Below the pieces are notes generated by a model that ran no database searches, was not told the origin of the DNA, and worked only from the letters and a program-made list of their open reading frames with translations. This document shows, in pieces, positions 40,031 to 49,897 of a stretch of 64,000 nucleotides of DNA. This DNA comes from Pseudomonas quebecensis. GTDB taxonomy: Bacteria > Pseudomonadota > Gammaproteobacteria > Pseudomonadales > Pseudomonadaceae. Location of the stretch: the NCBI RefSeq assembly GCF_026410085.1, contig NZ_CP112866.1, forward strand, positions 3,595,001 through 3,659,000, written 5' to 3'. The number at the start of each line of letters is the position of its first letter. The stretch's first letter is position 1. Position numbers and translations under genes: made by a program.

Positions 40031-41005
40031 TCAAGCCTGGTTTTCCTGCTCAGTGAACAGATCGCTGAATAACATGCTCGACAGGTAGCGCTCGCCGGAG
40101 TCCGGCAGCACCACCACGATGGTCTTGCCCTGCATCTCCGGTTTCTGCGCCAGCCGCACCGCCACCGCCATCGCGGCACCGCAGGAGATCCCGCACAAGA
40201 TCCCCTCCTCCTGCATCAAACGCAGGGCCATGGCCTTGGATTCCTCGTCGCTCACCAGTTCCACGCGGTCGACCATCGACAGGTCGAGGTTCTTCGGCAC
40301 AAAGCCGGCGCCGATCCCCTGGATCTTGTGTGGGCTGGGCTTGACCTCCTGACCGGCCAGGGTCTGGGTAATCACCGGCGAACCGATGGGCTCGACGGCC
40401 ACCGACAGAATCGGCTTGCCCTGGATATTTTTGATATAGCGCGACACCCCGGTGATGGTGCCACCAGTGCCCACGCCCGCCACCAGCACATCCACGGCGC
40501 CGTCGGTGTCGTTCCAGATTTCCGGGCCGGTGGTTTTTTCGTGGATCGCCGGGTTGGCCGGGTTTTCGAACTGGGCCGGCATAAAGTACTGGGCCGGGTC
40601 GCTGGCGACGATCTCGCCGGCTTTCTCGATAGCGCCTTTCATGCCTTTGGCCGGCTCGGTCAGTACCAGCTCGGCGCCGAGGGCCTTGAGCACCTTGCGC
40701 CGTTCCAGGCTCATGGACGCCGGCATGGTCAGCAGCAATTTATAGCCACGGGCCGCGGCGACGAACGCCAGGCCGATGCCGGTGTTGCCGGAGGTGGGTT
40801 CGACGATGGTCATGCCCGGCTTGAGTTTGCCGCTGCTTTCGGCGTCCCAGATCATGTTTGCACCGATGCGGCACTTCACTGAGTAACCGGGGTTACGCCC
40901 TTCGATCTTGGCCAGGATGGTCACACCGCGCGGGGCGATGCGGTTGATCTGAACCAGGGGCGTATTACCGATGGAGTGCGCGTTATCTGCAAAAATGCGG
41001 CTCAT
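40031..41005 (-). CDS. cysK: Cysteine synthase A
   Basis: CysK makes cysteine from O-acetylserine and sulfide using PLP. The 324-residue protein has PLP lysine K44 (GYSVKCRI), [14 protein letters not shown], the phosphate-binding [11 protein letters not shown] and the CysK-type end [18 protein letters not shown]. It is more like CysK than CysM because of the [10 protein letters not shown] and C-terminal features. The gene stands alone, divergent from the next one. Confidence 0.93.
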   Translation of the reverse strand: MSRIFADNAHSIGNTPLVQINRIAPRGVTILAKIEGRNPGYSVKCRIGANMIWDAESSGKLKPGMTIVEPTSGNTGIGLAFVAAARGYKLLLTMPASMSLERRKVLKALGAELVLTEPAKGMKGAIEKAGEIVASDPAQYFMPAQFENPANPAIHEKTTGPEIWNDTDGAVDVLVAGVGTGGTITGVSRYIKNIQGKPILSVAVEPIGSPVITQTLAGQEVKPSPHKIQGIGAGFVPKNLDLSMVDRVELVSDEESKAMALRLMQEEGILCGISCGAAMAVAVRLAQKPEMQGKTIVVVLPDSGERYLSSMLFSDLFTEQENQA

Positions 41006-41130
41006 GGCGGGTCCTATTGGGCGGTTGCGAAAGGTTTCAAGGGTATGCCTGGTCTTCCGGGGCGTCCAGTCGGAGGAACGTTGAGGCCGGCGCGGGAGTC
41101 CATCTGCTTACGAGCAAGGAGAACTGCCCC

Positions 41131-42207
41131 ATGAAACGTCGCTACAGTTGGCCGCTATGGACCATCGCCGGGCTGGTGGTGGTGCTGATCGCCCTGAACA
41201 TCGCGCTGCCCTACCTGGTACGCAACTACCTGAATGACAAGCTCGCCAATATGGGCGAATACCGTGGCGAAATCGCCGACGTAGACCTGGCCCTGTGGCG
41301 CGGCGCGTACCGCATCAACGGCCTGCAGATCGTCAAGGTGGACGGCAAGGTGCCGGTGCCGTTCGTCAAGGCGCCGCTGATCGAGTTCGCGGTGAGCTGG
41401 CATTCGCTGTGGTACGACCATTCCGTTGTCGCCGAAGGCCACTTTGTGCGGCCGGAAATCAACTTTGTCGACGGCGGCGCCAACAAACAGGCGTCCCAGA
41501 CCGGTAAAGGCACCGACTGGCGCGAGCAATTGGGCAAGTTGTTGCCGATCACGCTCAACGAAGTGCGCATCGAAGACGGCAAGATCGCCTTCCATAACTT
41601 CAATTCCAAACCGGCGGTGAACATCAATGCCACCGGGGTCAACGCCAGCTTCTACAACCTGACCAACGTGGTCGACACCGAGGGCAGGCGCGATGCGCGC
41701 TTTGAAGGTAAAGCACTGCTGCTGGGCCAGGCCCCGCTGGAGGCCAACGCCACCTTCGACCCCTTGAGCGATTTCGAAGACTTCGAATTCCGCTTCCGTG
41801 CCCGCGACTTGCAGCTCAAGCGCATGAACGATTTCGCCTCGGCCTATGGCAAGTTCGATTTCAAGGCAGGCACCGGCGACCTGGTCATTGAAGCCCAGGC
41901 CGAAAAAGGCCAGCTGTCCGGCTACATCAAGCCGTTACTGCGGGATGTGGAAGTGTTCGACTGGCAGCAGGACGTGGAAAACAAAGACAAAAACATCTTC
42001 CGTTCGATCTGGGAGGCCGTGGTGGGCGCCAGCGAAACGGTATTGAAGAACCAGCGCAAAGACCAGTTCGCCACCCGCGTCGAGTTGAGCGGCAGCGTGC
42101 ACCAGCAAAATGTCAGCGCGTTTTCGGCGGTGATTGCCATTTTGCGCAACGGGTTCATCCAGGCATTCAATGCCCGCTATGAACAGCCCAAGCCCAGTGC
42201 CGATTGA
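41131..42207 (+). CDS. DUF748-family membrane-anchored protein
   Basis: A 358-residue protein with a short basic start and one membrane helix (WTIAGLVVVLIALNIALPYLV, residues 10-30), then a beta-rich periplasmic part with AsmA/DUF748-like repeats such as VDLALWRGAYRINGLQI and NFVDGGANKQ. DUF748 proteins are related to AsmA and are thought to affect envelope lipid transport, but this is not established for this one. AAGGAG lies 9 bases before ATG 41131. The C-terminus includes hydrophobic AFSAVIAILRNGFIQAF. Confidence 0.8.
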   Translation: MKRRYSWPLWTIAGLVVVLIALNIALPYLVRNYLNDKLANMGEYRGEIADVDLALWRGAYRINGLQIVKVDGKVPVPFVKAPLIEFAVSWHSLWYDHSVVAEGHFVRPEINFVDGGANKQASQTGKGTDWREQLGKLLPITLNEVRIEDGKIAFHNFNSKPAVNINATGVNASFYNLTNVVDTEGRRDARFEGKALLLGQAPLEANATFDPLSDFEDFEFRFRARDLQLKRMNDFASAYGKFDFKAGTGDLVIEAQAEKGQLSGYIKPLLRDVEVFDWQQDVENKDKNIFRSIWEAVVGASETVLKNQRKDQFATRVELSGSVHQQNVSAFSAVIAILRNGFIQAFNARYEQPKPSAD

Positions 42208-42313
42208 GCGCTCGGCGTGACCGGCCATTCAGAGACTGAATAGCCCGTCTGCGTTCACAGTCGCCGGGGCCGCGCGGTATAGTCCGGGCATTGATGAATT
42301 CGAGGAATGACCG

Positions 42314-43159
42314 ATGAAGTTCGAAGGCACCCAGGCTTACGTTGCCACCGATGACCTGAAACTGGCCGTCAACGCTGCCATTACCCTGGAGCGTCCGCTG
42401 CTGGTCAAGGGCGAGCCCGGCACCGGCAAGACCATGCTCGCCGAACAACTGGCCGAGTCCTTCGGTGCCAGGTTGATTACCTGGCACATCAAGTCCACCA
42501 CCAAGGCCCACCAAGGTCTGTACGAGTACGACGCGGTGAGCCGCCTGCGCGACTCGCAGCTGGGCGTGGACAAGGTGCACGACGTGCGCAACTACCTGAA
42601 AAAAGGCAAGCTCTGGGAGGCGTTCGAGTCCGAGGAGCGCGTGATTCTGCTGATCGACGAAATCGACAAGGCCGACATCGAGTTCCCCAACGACCTGTTG
42701 CAGGAACTCGACAAGATGGAGTTCTACGTCTACGAAATCGACGAGACCATCAAGGCCAAAAAGCGCCCGATCATCATCATTACCTCCAACAATGAAAAAG
42801 AGCTGCCGGACGCCTTCCTGCGCCGCTGCTTTTTCCATTACATCGCCTTCCCCGATCGCACCACCCTGCAGAAAATCGTCGACGTGCACTACCCCGACAT
42901 CAAGAAAGACCTGGTCAGCGAAGCGCTGGACGTGTTTTTCGACGTGCGCAAAGTCCCTGGCCTGAAGAAAAAACCCTCCACATCCGAACTGGTGGACTGG
43001 CTCAAGCTGCTGATGGCCGACAACATCGGCGAGGCGGTGCTGCGCGAGCGCGATCCGACCAAGGCCATCCCGCCATTGGCCGGTGCCCTGGTGAAGAACG
43101 AGCAGGACGTGCAGTTGCTGGAGCGTCTGGCGTTCATGAGCCGTCGCGGTAATCGCTGA
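42314..43159 (+). CDS. MoxR-family AAA+ ATPase
   Basis: A 281-residue ATPase with Walker A GEPGTGKT, Walker B LLIDEIDKAD, sensor ITSNNEKELPDAFLRRC and the C-terminal lid. MoxR ATPases work with a von Willebrand factor A protein as a chaperone or activation pair. Its VWA partner starts at the last base of this gene (TGATG overlap), strongly implying translational coupling. GAGGAA lies 8 bases before the ATG. The target protein is unknown. Confidence 0.92.
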   Translation: MKFEGTQAYVATDDLKLAVNAAITLERPLLVKGEPGTGKTMLAEQLAESFGARLITWHIKSTTKAHQGLYEYDAVSRLRDSQLGVDKVHDVRNYLKKGKLWEAFESEERVILLIDEIDKADIEFPNDLLQELDKMEFYVYEIDETIKAKKRPIIIITSNNEKELPDAFLRRCFFHYIAFPDRTTLQKIVDVHYPDIKKDLVSEALDVFFDVRKVPGLKKKPSTSELVDWLKLLMADNIGEAVLRERDPTKAIPPLAGALVKNEQDVQLLERLAFMSRRGNR

Positions 43160-44337
43160 TGTTGCTCAACCTGTTCAATGAAATGCGCGCAGCCAAGGTG
43201 CCGGTGTCGGTGCGCGAATTGCTCGACCTGATCAACGCGCTCAAACAACGCGTGACCTTCGCCGACATGGACGAGTTTTATTACTTGGCGCGGGCGATCC
43301 TGGTGAAGGACGAGCGGCATTTCGACAAGTTCGACCGCGCCTTCGGTGCCTATTTCAACGGCTTGGAAAAGCTCGACGATCACTTGCAGGCGCTGATCCC
43401 CGAAGACTGGCTGCGCAAGGAATTCGAGCGTTCCCTCAGCGACGAAGAACGCGCGCAGATCCAGTCCCTCGGCGGCCTGGACAAACTGATCGAGGAATTC
43501 AAGAAACGCCTGGAAGAACAGAAAGAACGCCACGCCGGCGGCAACAAGTGGATCGGCACCGGCGGCACCAGCCCGTTCGGTTCCGGCGGCTTCAACCCCG
43601 AAGGCATCCGCGTCGGCGACGCCGGCAAGCGCCAAGGCAAGGCCGTCAAAGTCTGGGACCAGCGCGAGTACAAGAACCTCGACGACCAGGTGGAACTGGG
43701 CACGCGCAATATCAAGATCGCCCTGCGTCGCCTGCGCAAATTTGCGCGCCAGGGCGCGGCGGAAGAATTGGACATCGACGGCACCATCGATCACACCGCT
43801 CGCGATGCCGGCTTGCTGAATATCCAGATGCGCCCGGAACGGCGCAACACCATCAAGTTGCTGCTGCTGTTCGATATCGGCGGTTCGATGGATGCCCATG
43901 TGAAGATCTGCGAAGAGCTGTTCTCCGCGTGCAAGACCGAGTTCAAGCACCTGGAGTACTTCTACTTCCATAACTTCGTGTACGAATCGGTGTGGAAAAA
44001 CAACCAGCGCCGCACCTCGGAACGCACCTCCACCCAGGACCTGCTGCACAAGTACGGTGCCGATTACAAAGTGATCTTTATCGGCGATGCCTCGATGGCG
44101 CCGTATGAAATCACCCAGGCCGGCGGCAGCGTCGAACACTGGAACGAAGAGCCGGGGTATGTGTGGATGCAGCGCTTCATGGCCAAGTACAAGAAGCTGA
44201 TCTGGATTAACCCGTATCCCAAGGACACTTGGGGGTACACCGCCTCCACCGGGATTGTGCGGGAGTTGGTGGAGGACCAGATGTATCCCCTGACACTGCG
44301 CGGGCTGGAAGAAGGCATGCGCTTTCTCTCCAAATAA
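43159..44337 (+). CDS. VWA-domain (CoxE-like) partner of MoxR ATPase
   Basis: A 392-residue protein with an N-terminal helical region and glycine-rich linker (GTGGTSPFGSGGFNPEG), then a CoxE/VWA-like domain from about 220 with MIDAS-type LLLLFDIGGSMDAHV. It is the usual partner of MoxR and is translationally coupled to it by a one-base overlap. The pair may assemble or activate a protein or metal centre; the client cannot be inferred from the window. Confidence 0.88.
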   Translation: MLLNLFNEMRAAKVPVSVRELLDLINALKQRVTFADMDEFYYLARAILVKDERHFDKFDRAFGAYFNGLEKLDDHLQALIPEDWLRKEFERSLSDEERAQIQSLGGLDKLIEEFKKRLEEQKERHAGGNKWIGTGGTSPFGSGGFNPEGIRVGDAGKRQGKAVKVWDQREYKNLDDQVELGTRNIKIALRRLRKFARQGAAEELDIDGTIDHTARDAGLLNIQMRPERRNTIKLLLLFDIGGSMDAHVKICEELFSACKTEFKHLEYFYFHNFVYESVWKNNQRRTSERTSTQDLLHKYGADYKVIFIGDASMAPYEITQAGGSVEHWNEEPGYVWMQRFMAKYKKLIWINPYPKDTWGYTASTGIVRELVEDQMYPLTLRGLEEGMRFLSK

Positions 44338-44354
44338 TGCCCGGTCCCACAGAT

Positions 44355-44374
44355 TGGAAGCGGTGCAAATACTC
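44355..44374. repeat. Direct repeat, copy A
   Basis: TGGAAGCGGTGCAAATACTC here matches copy B at 44489-44508 in 19 of 20 positions. Copy B lies within pxpC, and a REPIN sits between the two. Confidence 0.85.
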
Positions 44375-44397
44375 TCTACAAGTACACCGACATCCAA

Positions 44398-44485
44398 TGT
44401 GGGAGAGGGCTTGCCCCCGATTCCGATGGTGCAGTCACCGACGGATGGACTGATACACCGCTATCGGGTGCAAGCCCTTCCCGCC
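44398..44485. repeat. REPIN overlapping the pxpC 3' end
   Basis: REP arms TGTGGGAGAGGGCTTGCCCC (from 44398) and ATCGGGTGCAAGCCCTTCCC (from 44463) are in inverted orientation with about 42 bases between. The right arm supplies the last codons and stop codon of pxpC. Confidence 0.82.
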
Positions 44486-45393
44486 GTCTGGAAGCGGCGC
44501 AAATACTCGATGTGCTGCCGATGCGCCGTTTCCTGCACCACCGGCGCCAATCGCACGTTCTCCCCCGGTAGACATTGCGCCAGCCTGGCCAACGCCAAGG
44601 GTGTGAGCGCACCCAGCCGTGGGTAACCGCCAATGGTCTGCCGATCATTGAGCAGCACGATCGGCTGCCCATCCGGCGGAACCTGGATCGCCCCCAAGGG
44701 AATCCCTTCGGAGATCAACGACGGCCCCTGATACTGCAACGGCGTGCCCAGCAGACGCATGCCCATGCGGTCGGCACGGCTGTCGAGCGTCCAGTCGGTG
44801 TTGAACGCGTCAAACAGACTCTGCCCGCTGAACCGGCCGATCTGCGCGCCGACAATCACGTCCAGCGAGCCGCCGGTCGGCAAGGCGGGCTGACTCAGCT
44901 CCTGCAGGGCACCGCCCGTACCGGAATAGGCCAACCGACCGCCTTCGGCCAGCGCCTTACCCCTTCCCTCCACGCCACCGAGGGCTTCACGCACCACCGT
45001 GGCGCAACTGCCCAACACCGCCGGCGCATCAAACCCGCCCGGTGCCGCCAGGTACGCCCGCGCACCGCTGAACGGCTGGGTAAAGCGCAGACGCTGGCCC
45101 TTCTGCAGGACAAAACTGCGCCCGGGGCTGATCGCGCGCTCGTCGATAAAGGCCCCCAGGTCGGCACCGGCCAACGCCAGCAGGCAATAGTCCTCGGCCT
45201 TCACGGTAAAACCGCCGAGGGTGATTTCCACCACCGGCGCATTCAGCGCATTGCCCAGCAACCAATTGGCCCAGGCCATCGACACCCAATCCAACGCACC
45301 GCCCTGGGTTACGCCCAGATGGCGCACACCAAAACGCCCGGCGTCCTGCAACAGGCACAGCGGCGTGCTGGCCTCGATCAATAAACCGCTCAT
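44461..45393 (-). CDS. pxpC: 5-oxoprolinase subunit C (biotin-dependent carboxyltransferase-like)
   Basis: PxpC is a subunit of the prokaryotic ATP-dependent 5-oxoprolinase that opens pyroglutamate to glutamate. The 310-residue protein has the KipA/AHS2-like pattern LQDAGRFGVRHLGVTQGGALDW, the APGGFDAPAVLGSCATVV region and SEGIPLGAIQVPPDGQPIVLLNDRQTIGGYPRLG. The ATG overlaps the pxpB stop (ATGA). Its last eight or so residues (TAGRACTR) come from a REPIN arm, suggesting a rewritten C-terminus. Confidence 0.92.
   Translation of the reverse strand: MSGLLIEASTPLCLLQDAGRFGVRHLGVTQGGALDWVSMAWANWLLGNALNAPVVEITLGGFTVKAEDYCLLALAGADLGAFIDERAISPGRSFVLQKGQRLRFTQPFSGARAYLAAPGGFDAPAVLGSCATVVREALGGVEGRGKALAEGGRLAYSGTGGALQELSQPALPTGGSLDVIVGAQIGRFSGQSLFDAFNTDWTLDSRADRMGMRLLGTPLQYQGPSLISEGIPLGAIQVPPDGQPIVLLNDRQTIGGYPRLGALTPLALARLAQCLPGENVRLAPVVQETAHRQHIEYLRRFQTAGRACTR
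44489..44508. repeat. Direct repeat, copy B, within pxpC
   Basis: TGGAAGCGGCGCAAATACTC matches copy A at 44355-44374 with one mismatch. It encodes the EYLRRFQ region near the C-terminus of PxpC. Confidence 0.85.
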
Positions 45394-46094
45394 GCATGCG
45401 CCTCCAGCGGTGCGTCATCGCCACCCAACCGGATGAATTCGGCGTGATCCACCGCCTGGAAACGCACCGTGTCGCCGGGCTGCATCAGACTGTAGCCGTC
45501 GCGCTCGCGGTCGAAGAGTTTGGCCGGGGTGCGGCCGATCAGGTTCCAGCCACCCGGCGACACCACCGGGTAGGCCGCCGTCTGCCGCTCGGCGATGCCC
45601 ACGCTGCCGGCCGCCACGCGTTTGCGCGGGGTGCTCAGGCGCGGGGTGGCCAGGGCTTCATCTACCAGCCCCATAAAGGCGAATCCGGGAGCAAACCCAA
45701 GGGCGAACACCTGGTATTCGTGGGCGCTGTGGCGGCGGATCACCTCATCCACCGTCAAGCCACTGCGCTGGCTGAGCAAGCCCAGTTCGGGGCCGACGCG
45801 CAGGTCGTACCATACCGGCAGGACATGGCACTTGCCGCTGCCCTGGGCCTGGGGTTGCAGGTCGGCGAGGGCTCGATCGATGCGTTGTCGCGCCTCGGCC
45901 GGGCTCAACGCGGTGAGGTCGTAATGCACCATCAGCGTTGTATAGGACGGCACCAGGTCCACCAAGGCCGGGCCGAATGCGCCGCGCAATTGCTGGGTAG
46001 CGGCGAGCATCCACGGCATATTGGCTTCGGCGATGACCTCGAACAGACGCACCATCAGGCAATCGATGGCCACCACTTCAATGCATGGTTTCAT
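45390..46094 (-). CDS. pxpB: 5-oxoprolinase subunit B
   Basis: A 234-residue KipI/AHS1-like subunit of 5-oxoprolinase, starting [19 protein letters not shown] and carrying [55 protein letters not shown] and the C-terminal [14 protein letters not shown]. It overlaps both neighbours by four bases (ATGA), so pxpA, pxpB and pxpC should be translated as one coupled operon. A longer frame runs into pxpA and is not real. Confidence 0.92.
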   Translation of the reverse strand: MKPCIEVVAIDCLMVRLFEVIAEANMPWMLAATQQLRGAFGPALVDLVPSYTTLMVHYDLTALSPAEARQRIDRALADLQPQAQGSGKCHVLPVWYDLRVGPELGLLSQRSGLTVDEVIRRHSAHEYQVFALGFAPGFAFMGLVDEALATPRLSTPRKRVAAGSVGIAERQTAAYPVVSPGGWNLIGRTPAKLFDRERDGYSLMQPGDTVRFQAVDHAEFIRLGGDDAPLEAHA

Positions 46095-46834
46095 GCTGAC
46101 TTCAACGCTTGGCGAATGCGTTGCACTGCGGCGATGGAGCTGGCGTTGTCGCCGTGTACGCACAACGTATTGGCCTGCAACACCAGGGCGCTGCCGTCGC
46201 TGGCGGTCAGCGGCTCGCTGCGGGCGATGGTCAGGGCTTGCTGGAGCACGGTGTCGGCGTCGTGATGCACCGCGCCCGGCAGTTGGCGCGAGACCAGGTG
46301 GCCGTGGCTGTCGTAGGCCCGGTCGGCGAACGCTTCGAACCACAGGGTCAGGCCGTATTCGTCACCCATCGCCTGGGCCGCGCTGTTGTCGCGGGTGGCC
46401 AGCAGCATCAGCGGCAGGCCGGCGTCGTAGGCCGCGATGGCCTGCATGACTGCGCGCAGCTGCGCCGGCTTGGCCATCATGTCGTTGTACAGCGCGCCGT
46501 GGGGTTTGACGTAGCTGACGCGCGCGCCCTGGGCCCGGCAGATGCCGTCGAGGGCACCGATCTGGTAGTGCAACAGGTCCTGGATTTCTTCAGGGCTGTA
46601 AGCCATCGAACGACGACCGAACCCCTGCAGATCCTGATAAGCCGGATGTGCACCGATTCGCACGCCATGCGTGAGCGCCAGGCTGACGGTCTTGCGCATG
46701 ATACTCGGGTCGCCGGCATGGAAGCCGCAGGCCACGTTGGCGCAATCGATGAACGGCATGACCTCGGCGTCCAGACCCATGGTCCAGTTGCCAAAGCTTT
46801 CGCCGATATCACAGTTCAGTAGCAGGCGGCTCAC
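46091..46834 (-). CDS. pxpA: 5-oxoprolinase subunit A (LamB/YcsF family)
   Basis: PxpA is the LamB/YcsF-type subunit of 5-oxoprolinase. The 247-residue product begins [17 protein letters not shown] from a GTG with AGGAGCG 8 bases upstream, and carries the family strings [44 protein letters not shown] and [18 protein letters not shown]. The upstream extension to 46969 is not conserved. First gene of pxpABC, divergent from a LysR regulator which probably controls it. Confidence 0.94.
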   Translation of the reverse strand: MSRLLLNCDIGESFGNWTMGLDAEVMPFIDCANVACGFHAGDPSIMRKTVSLALTHGVRIGAHPAYQDLQGFGRRSMAYSPEEIQDLLHYQIGALDGICRAQGARVSYVKPHGALYNDMMAKPAQLRAVMQAIAAYDAGLPLMLLATRDNSAAQAMGDEYGLTLWFEAFADRAYDSHGHLVSRQLPGAVHHDADTVLQQALTIARSEPLTASDGSALVLQANTLCVHGDNASSIAAVQRIRQALKSA

Positions 46835-47009
46835 GGTGGTCGCTCCTGTAGGCTTTGTTATTTTGTAGTGTGGGATTTTTACCGCAGGACACGCAACTTG
46901 TCCTGGCACCCCCACGCCGCTTATCGTGGAACGAACCGATTTTTGGCGCTGGCCCCGTGCCGCGTCCAACTAATAAAAACCGATCCAAGCATAAGAAAAA
47001 GTTGATCCC

Positions 47010-47927
47010 ATGAATTTGAAGTTCCTCGAAACCTTCGTCTGGGTCGCCAGGCTCAAGAGCTTTCGCCTGACCGCCGAAAAGCTGTTCACCACCCAGGCAT
47101 CGATCTCCAGCCGCATCGCCGTGCTGGAAAGCGAACTGGGGGTCAAGCTGTTCCTGCGCGATTCGCGGGGTGTGAGCCTGACCCCGGAAGGCGTCAAGGT
47201 GCTCGATTACGCCGAACAGATGATGGTGACCCTGCAAGGTTTGAAGCAGTCCCTGGAGACCACCAGCAGTAAGGTCGGACGGATTCGGATCGGCGCCATG
47301 GACACGGTGATCCACACCTGGCTCAGCCCGCTGGTGGCGGAATTGATGGACCGTTTCCCGCTGGTGGAAATCGAATTGGTCGCCGATACCGCACTGAACC
47401 TCAGCGATCAGCTGCAAAAAGGCTTCCTCGACCTGATTCTGCAAACCGACCTGCTGCGCCTGGAAACCGTGCGCAGCCTGGAGCTGGGCAGCCACCCCAT
47501 GGCCTGGATCGTCGCCAGCCAGTCGATCTACAACCGCGACTATGCGTCCCTCGCCGACCTGGCCCAGGAGCGCATCATCACCTATTCGAAAAACTCCCAC
47601 CCGCACCAGGACGTTATCCGCCTGATGCAGGCCAACGGCGTCGCCGCGCCGCGCATGAACTGCGTGAACTCGGTGTCGGCGATCACCCGCCTGCTGCGCG
47701 ACGGCTTCGGCATCGGCGCCCTGCCGCCGGTGCTGGTCAGCGAAGAACTGGCGCGCGGCGAACTGTTGATGCTGCCCATGGAGCAACGTTTGCCGAACCT
47801 GCAGGTGGTGGTGTCGTGGCGCGTTGGGGTGGAATTGGTGGAGGAGATCGTGGGGTTGTGCCAGAAGGTGGTGGCCCGGTATGCCGAGGAAGTTGGCGAA
47901 GAACGGATGGTGCTGGCAGTTGAATAA
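47010..47927 (+). CDS. LysR-family regulator next to pxpABC
   Basis: A 305-residue LysR regulator: an N-terminal HTH (MNLKFLETFVWVARLKSFRLTAEKLFTTQASISSRIAVLE), then a periplasmic-binding-protein-like effector domain from about 90. It starts 175 bases from divergent pxpA, a normal layout for LysR control of a neighbouring operon. Its effector is likely pyroglutamate or a related metabolite, but this is inference. AAAAAG precedes the ATG weakly. Confidence 0.9.
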   Translation: MNLKFLETFVWVARLKSFRLTAEKLFTTQASISSRIAVLESELGVKLFLRDSRGVSLTPEGVKVLDYAEQMMVTLQGLKQSLETTSSKVGRIRIGAMDTVIHTWLSPLVAELMDRFPLVEIELVADTALNLSDQLQKGFLDLILQTDLLRLETVRSLELGSHPMAWIVASQSIYNRDYASLADLAQERIITYSKNSHPHQDVIRLMQANGVAAPRMNCVNSVSAITRLLRDGFGIGALPPVLVSEELARGELLMLPMEQRLPNLQVVVSWRVGVELVEEIVGLCQKVVARYAEEVGEERMVLAVE

Positions 47928-47939
47928 ACCGGATATGAA

Positions 47940-47964
47940 TGTGGGAGGGGGCACCCCTCCCACA
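47940..47964. repeat. Compact REP hairpin
   Basis: TGTGGGAGGGG pairs with CCCCTCCCACA over a three-base loop, just after the LysR gene and before a convergent gene. Confidence 0.8.
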
Positions 47965-47981
47965 GTTGACCGAGTTGGGCG

Positions 47982-48524
47982 TTAGAGGCCCTTGAGGTCC
48001 CGCTCCTCAATCGGCCGGCTTTGGCGCAGGCGCTTGCCGCCCAGCACGATCCAGTCGATCAACCGGTACAGGCATTCCAAGCCGAACGACAACAGCATCG
48101 CCCCGCCCAGGCCCCAGCCCATGGCTTCGGGAGTCAGCAGGATCTGGTAGCTGTAGCCGTTCCAGGTTTCCAGGCGGATATCCGGATCGGCGGCCACCGC
48201 CACTTGCAGCGCGCGGATGTACCACGGGCCCTGCATGGCCTGGAATTGCTTGTCCAGCGCCACCTGGCGATCAAGCAAGGCGCCCAGGCTGCTGGCATCG
48301 CTCTGGAACACCGGGTCATCGCTGGCCCGGTAATGCTCGACCAGGGCGTGCATATCTCCCTTGAAGAACTGCTGCGCCGTGGTTTCGAAGCCGCGCAGGC
48401 TGGTCTGGGCCTCGATCAGGTGGGCCTCGACGCGCTTGGCATAATCGCTGATAAACCCCGGCACCTGCACACCGACCAACAGGCCAAAGGCAAACAGCAC
48501 CAACCGCAGATAGCTGAGCAACAT
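47982..48524 (-). CDS. DUF2937 membrane protein
   Basis: A 180-residue DUF2937 inner-membrane protein: N-terminal helix (YLRLVLFAFGLLVGVQVPGFI), a large coiled/periplasmic part (30-120) and a C-terminal helix (MGWGLGGAMLLSFGLECLYRLIDWIVL). DUF2937 has no known function. AAGGA lies 9 bases before ATG 48524. It follows the amidotransferase gene with an 11-base gap on the same strand. Confidence 0.85.
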   Translation of the reverse strand: MLLSYLRLVLFAFGLLVGVQVPGFISDYAKRVEAHLIEAQTSLRGFETTAQQFFKGDMHALVEHYRASDDPVFQSDASSLGALLDRQVALDKQFQAMQGPWYIRALQVAVAADPDIRLETWNGYSYQILLTPEAMGWGLGGAMLLSFGLECLYRLIDWIVLGGKRLRQSRPIEERDLKGL

Positions 48525-48535
48525 AGTCGATGTCC

Positions 48536-49312
48536 TTACTCGGTAATGCCCTGGCTGACGCATTCACCGCGCCGCCACAGGCTCCATTGACCCGGTTCGT
48601 AGCGGGTCCAGTTTTCGTTGTCGGTCAGGGGTTCGGTGGCAATCACCGTGACCACGTCGTTGGGGGTGGTTTCGGCCTGAAAGTCGACGATCACGTCGAC
48701 ATCTTTCAAGCGCGCCGGGCCGAACGGTGCACGTCGGGTGATCTGGGCCAGTTTGGTCGAGCAATAGCAGAACAGCCAGTCGCCATCGCTGAGCAGGCAG
48801 TTGAAGACGCCTTTGCTGCGGTATTCGGTGCAGGCCGCGATCAGGTCCGGCAGCACCTGCTCCAGGTCCACCGGCTCTGGGAAGGCTTCGCGCACGCGGT
48901 TGAGTAAATCGCAGAACGCCGCTTCGCTGTCGGTATCGCCCACCGGCCGATAGAACGTGGCGCGCGGGGCGAAGTCCGCCAGTTGGCCGTTGTGGGCAAA
49001 ACACCAGTTGCGCCCCCACAGCTCGCGCACGAACGGGTGGGTATTGGCCAGGCTCACCTTGCCCACGTTGGCCTGGCGGATATGACCGATCACCACTTCG
49101 CTCTTGATGGGGTAACGCTGCACCAGCAGCGCAACTTCCGATTCGCTGCTCGCGGCCGGGTCTTGGAACAGGCGCAGGCCACGGCCTTCGTAGAACGCGA
49201 TGCCCCAACCGTCGCGGTGGGGCCCGGTGCGCCCGCCACGCTGCATCAGCCCGGTAAAGCTGAACACGATATCGGTGGGGACGTTGGCACTCATGCCCAA
49301 TAATTCACACAT
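48536..49312 (-). CDS. Class II glutamine amidotransferase (YafJ-like)
   Basis: A 258-residue protein with the N-terminal-nucleophile glutamine amidotransferase fold: Cys2 in [39 protein letters not shown], and [12 protein letters not shown]. It is a stand-alone class II domain of the YafJ type; its ammonia acceptor is unknown. In operon with the DUF2937 gene downstream (11 bases). Confidence 0.88.
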   Translation of the reverse strand: MCELLGMSANVPTDIVFSFTGLMQRGGRTGPHRDGWGIAFYEGRGLRLFQDPAASSESEVALLVQRYPIKSEVVIGHIRQANVGKVSLANTHPFVRELWGRNWCFAHNGQLADFAPRATFYRPVGDTDSEAAFCDLLNRVREAFPEPVDLEQVLPDLIAACTEYRSKGVFNCLLSDGDWLFCYCSTKLAQITRRAPFGPARLKDVDVIVDFQAETTPNDVVTVIATEPLTDNENWTRYEPGQWSLWRRGECVSQGITE

Positions 49313-49342
49313 GCCAGGGCTCTCGCTGCAGGGCTTACAACG

Positions 49343-49798
49343 TTAAAGGCGCGGTTCGACCCGCATACCGCTGACGGGCGCCGGACGCCGGAAGGGTTCG
49401 TCATCCTCCGGGTCTTCGGCGGCCAGGGCGGCGTCGGTGGCGGCCTTGCGTTCACGGCGTGCCTTGGCGGCGCGCTCGATGGGCCAGCGGATCAACACGA
49501 AGACCAGGTACACGCCGAATGCGATCATGGTGTACATGAACAAATCGGAAATGGCCCGCCAGGCGTTATTGCCAACCTTGAGCACCAGGTCCAGCGCGGT
49601 GATGGCCACGGCCGGCGCGAACTGGGTCTTGACCGGGTCGACGATGGTGGGGCTCAGCAGCAGCACCGCCATCAGCAATTGCAGCGGCTCGCGCAGCCAG
49701 CGCCAGATCCAGCGCGTCATGCGCCACCACACCAACAGGCAGCCCAAAGCGGCGAAGGCGTACAGGCCCCAAGCGGTCAGATAGTCGTTCTCGGTCAT
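49343..49798 (-). CDS. Conserved inner-membrane protein
   Basis: A 151-residue protein with predicted membrane helices near 8-24 (AWGLYAFAALGCLLVWW), 40-52 (LQLLMAVLLLSP) and 85-105 (LFMYTMIAFGVYLVFVLI), and a charged, acidic C-terminus. Homologues are common in Pseudomonas, sometimes labelled transporter without evidence; I cannot assign a role. The start MTENDYLTAWG at 49798 is the conserved one; an ATG at 49807 is an alternative, and neither has a clear ribosome site. It lies 30 bases upstream of the amidotransferase gene. Confidence 0.75.
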   Translation of the reverse strand: MTENDYLTAWGLYAFAALGCLLVWWRMTRWIWRWLREPLQLLMAVLLLSPTIVDPVKTQFAPAVAITALDLVLKVGNNAWRAISDLFMYTMIAFGVYLVFVLIRWPIERAAKARRERKAATDAALAAEDPEDDEPFRRPAPVSGMRVEPRL

Positions 49799-49897
49799 GG
49801 TGTCCATGGCAAGGTAGGCAAACAGGCGGCTATGATAACGGCTTTTGCGTGTCGCGGCTGCAATGCCGGCCACCTTCCGCCAGACAGAGAGTGATCC

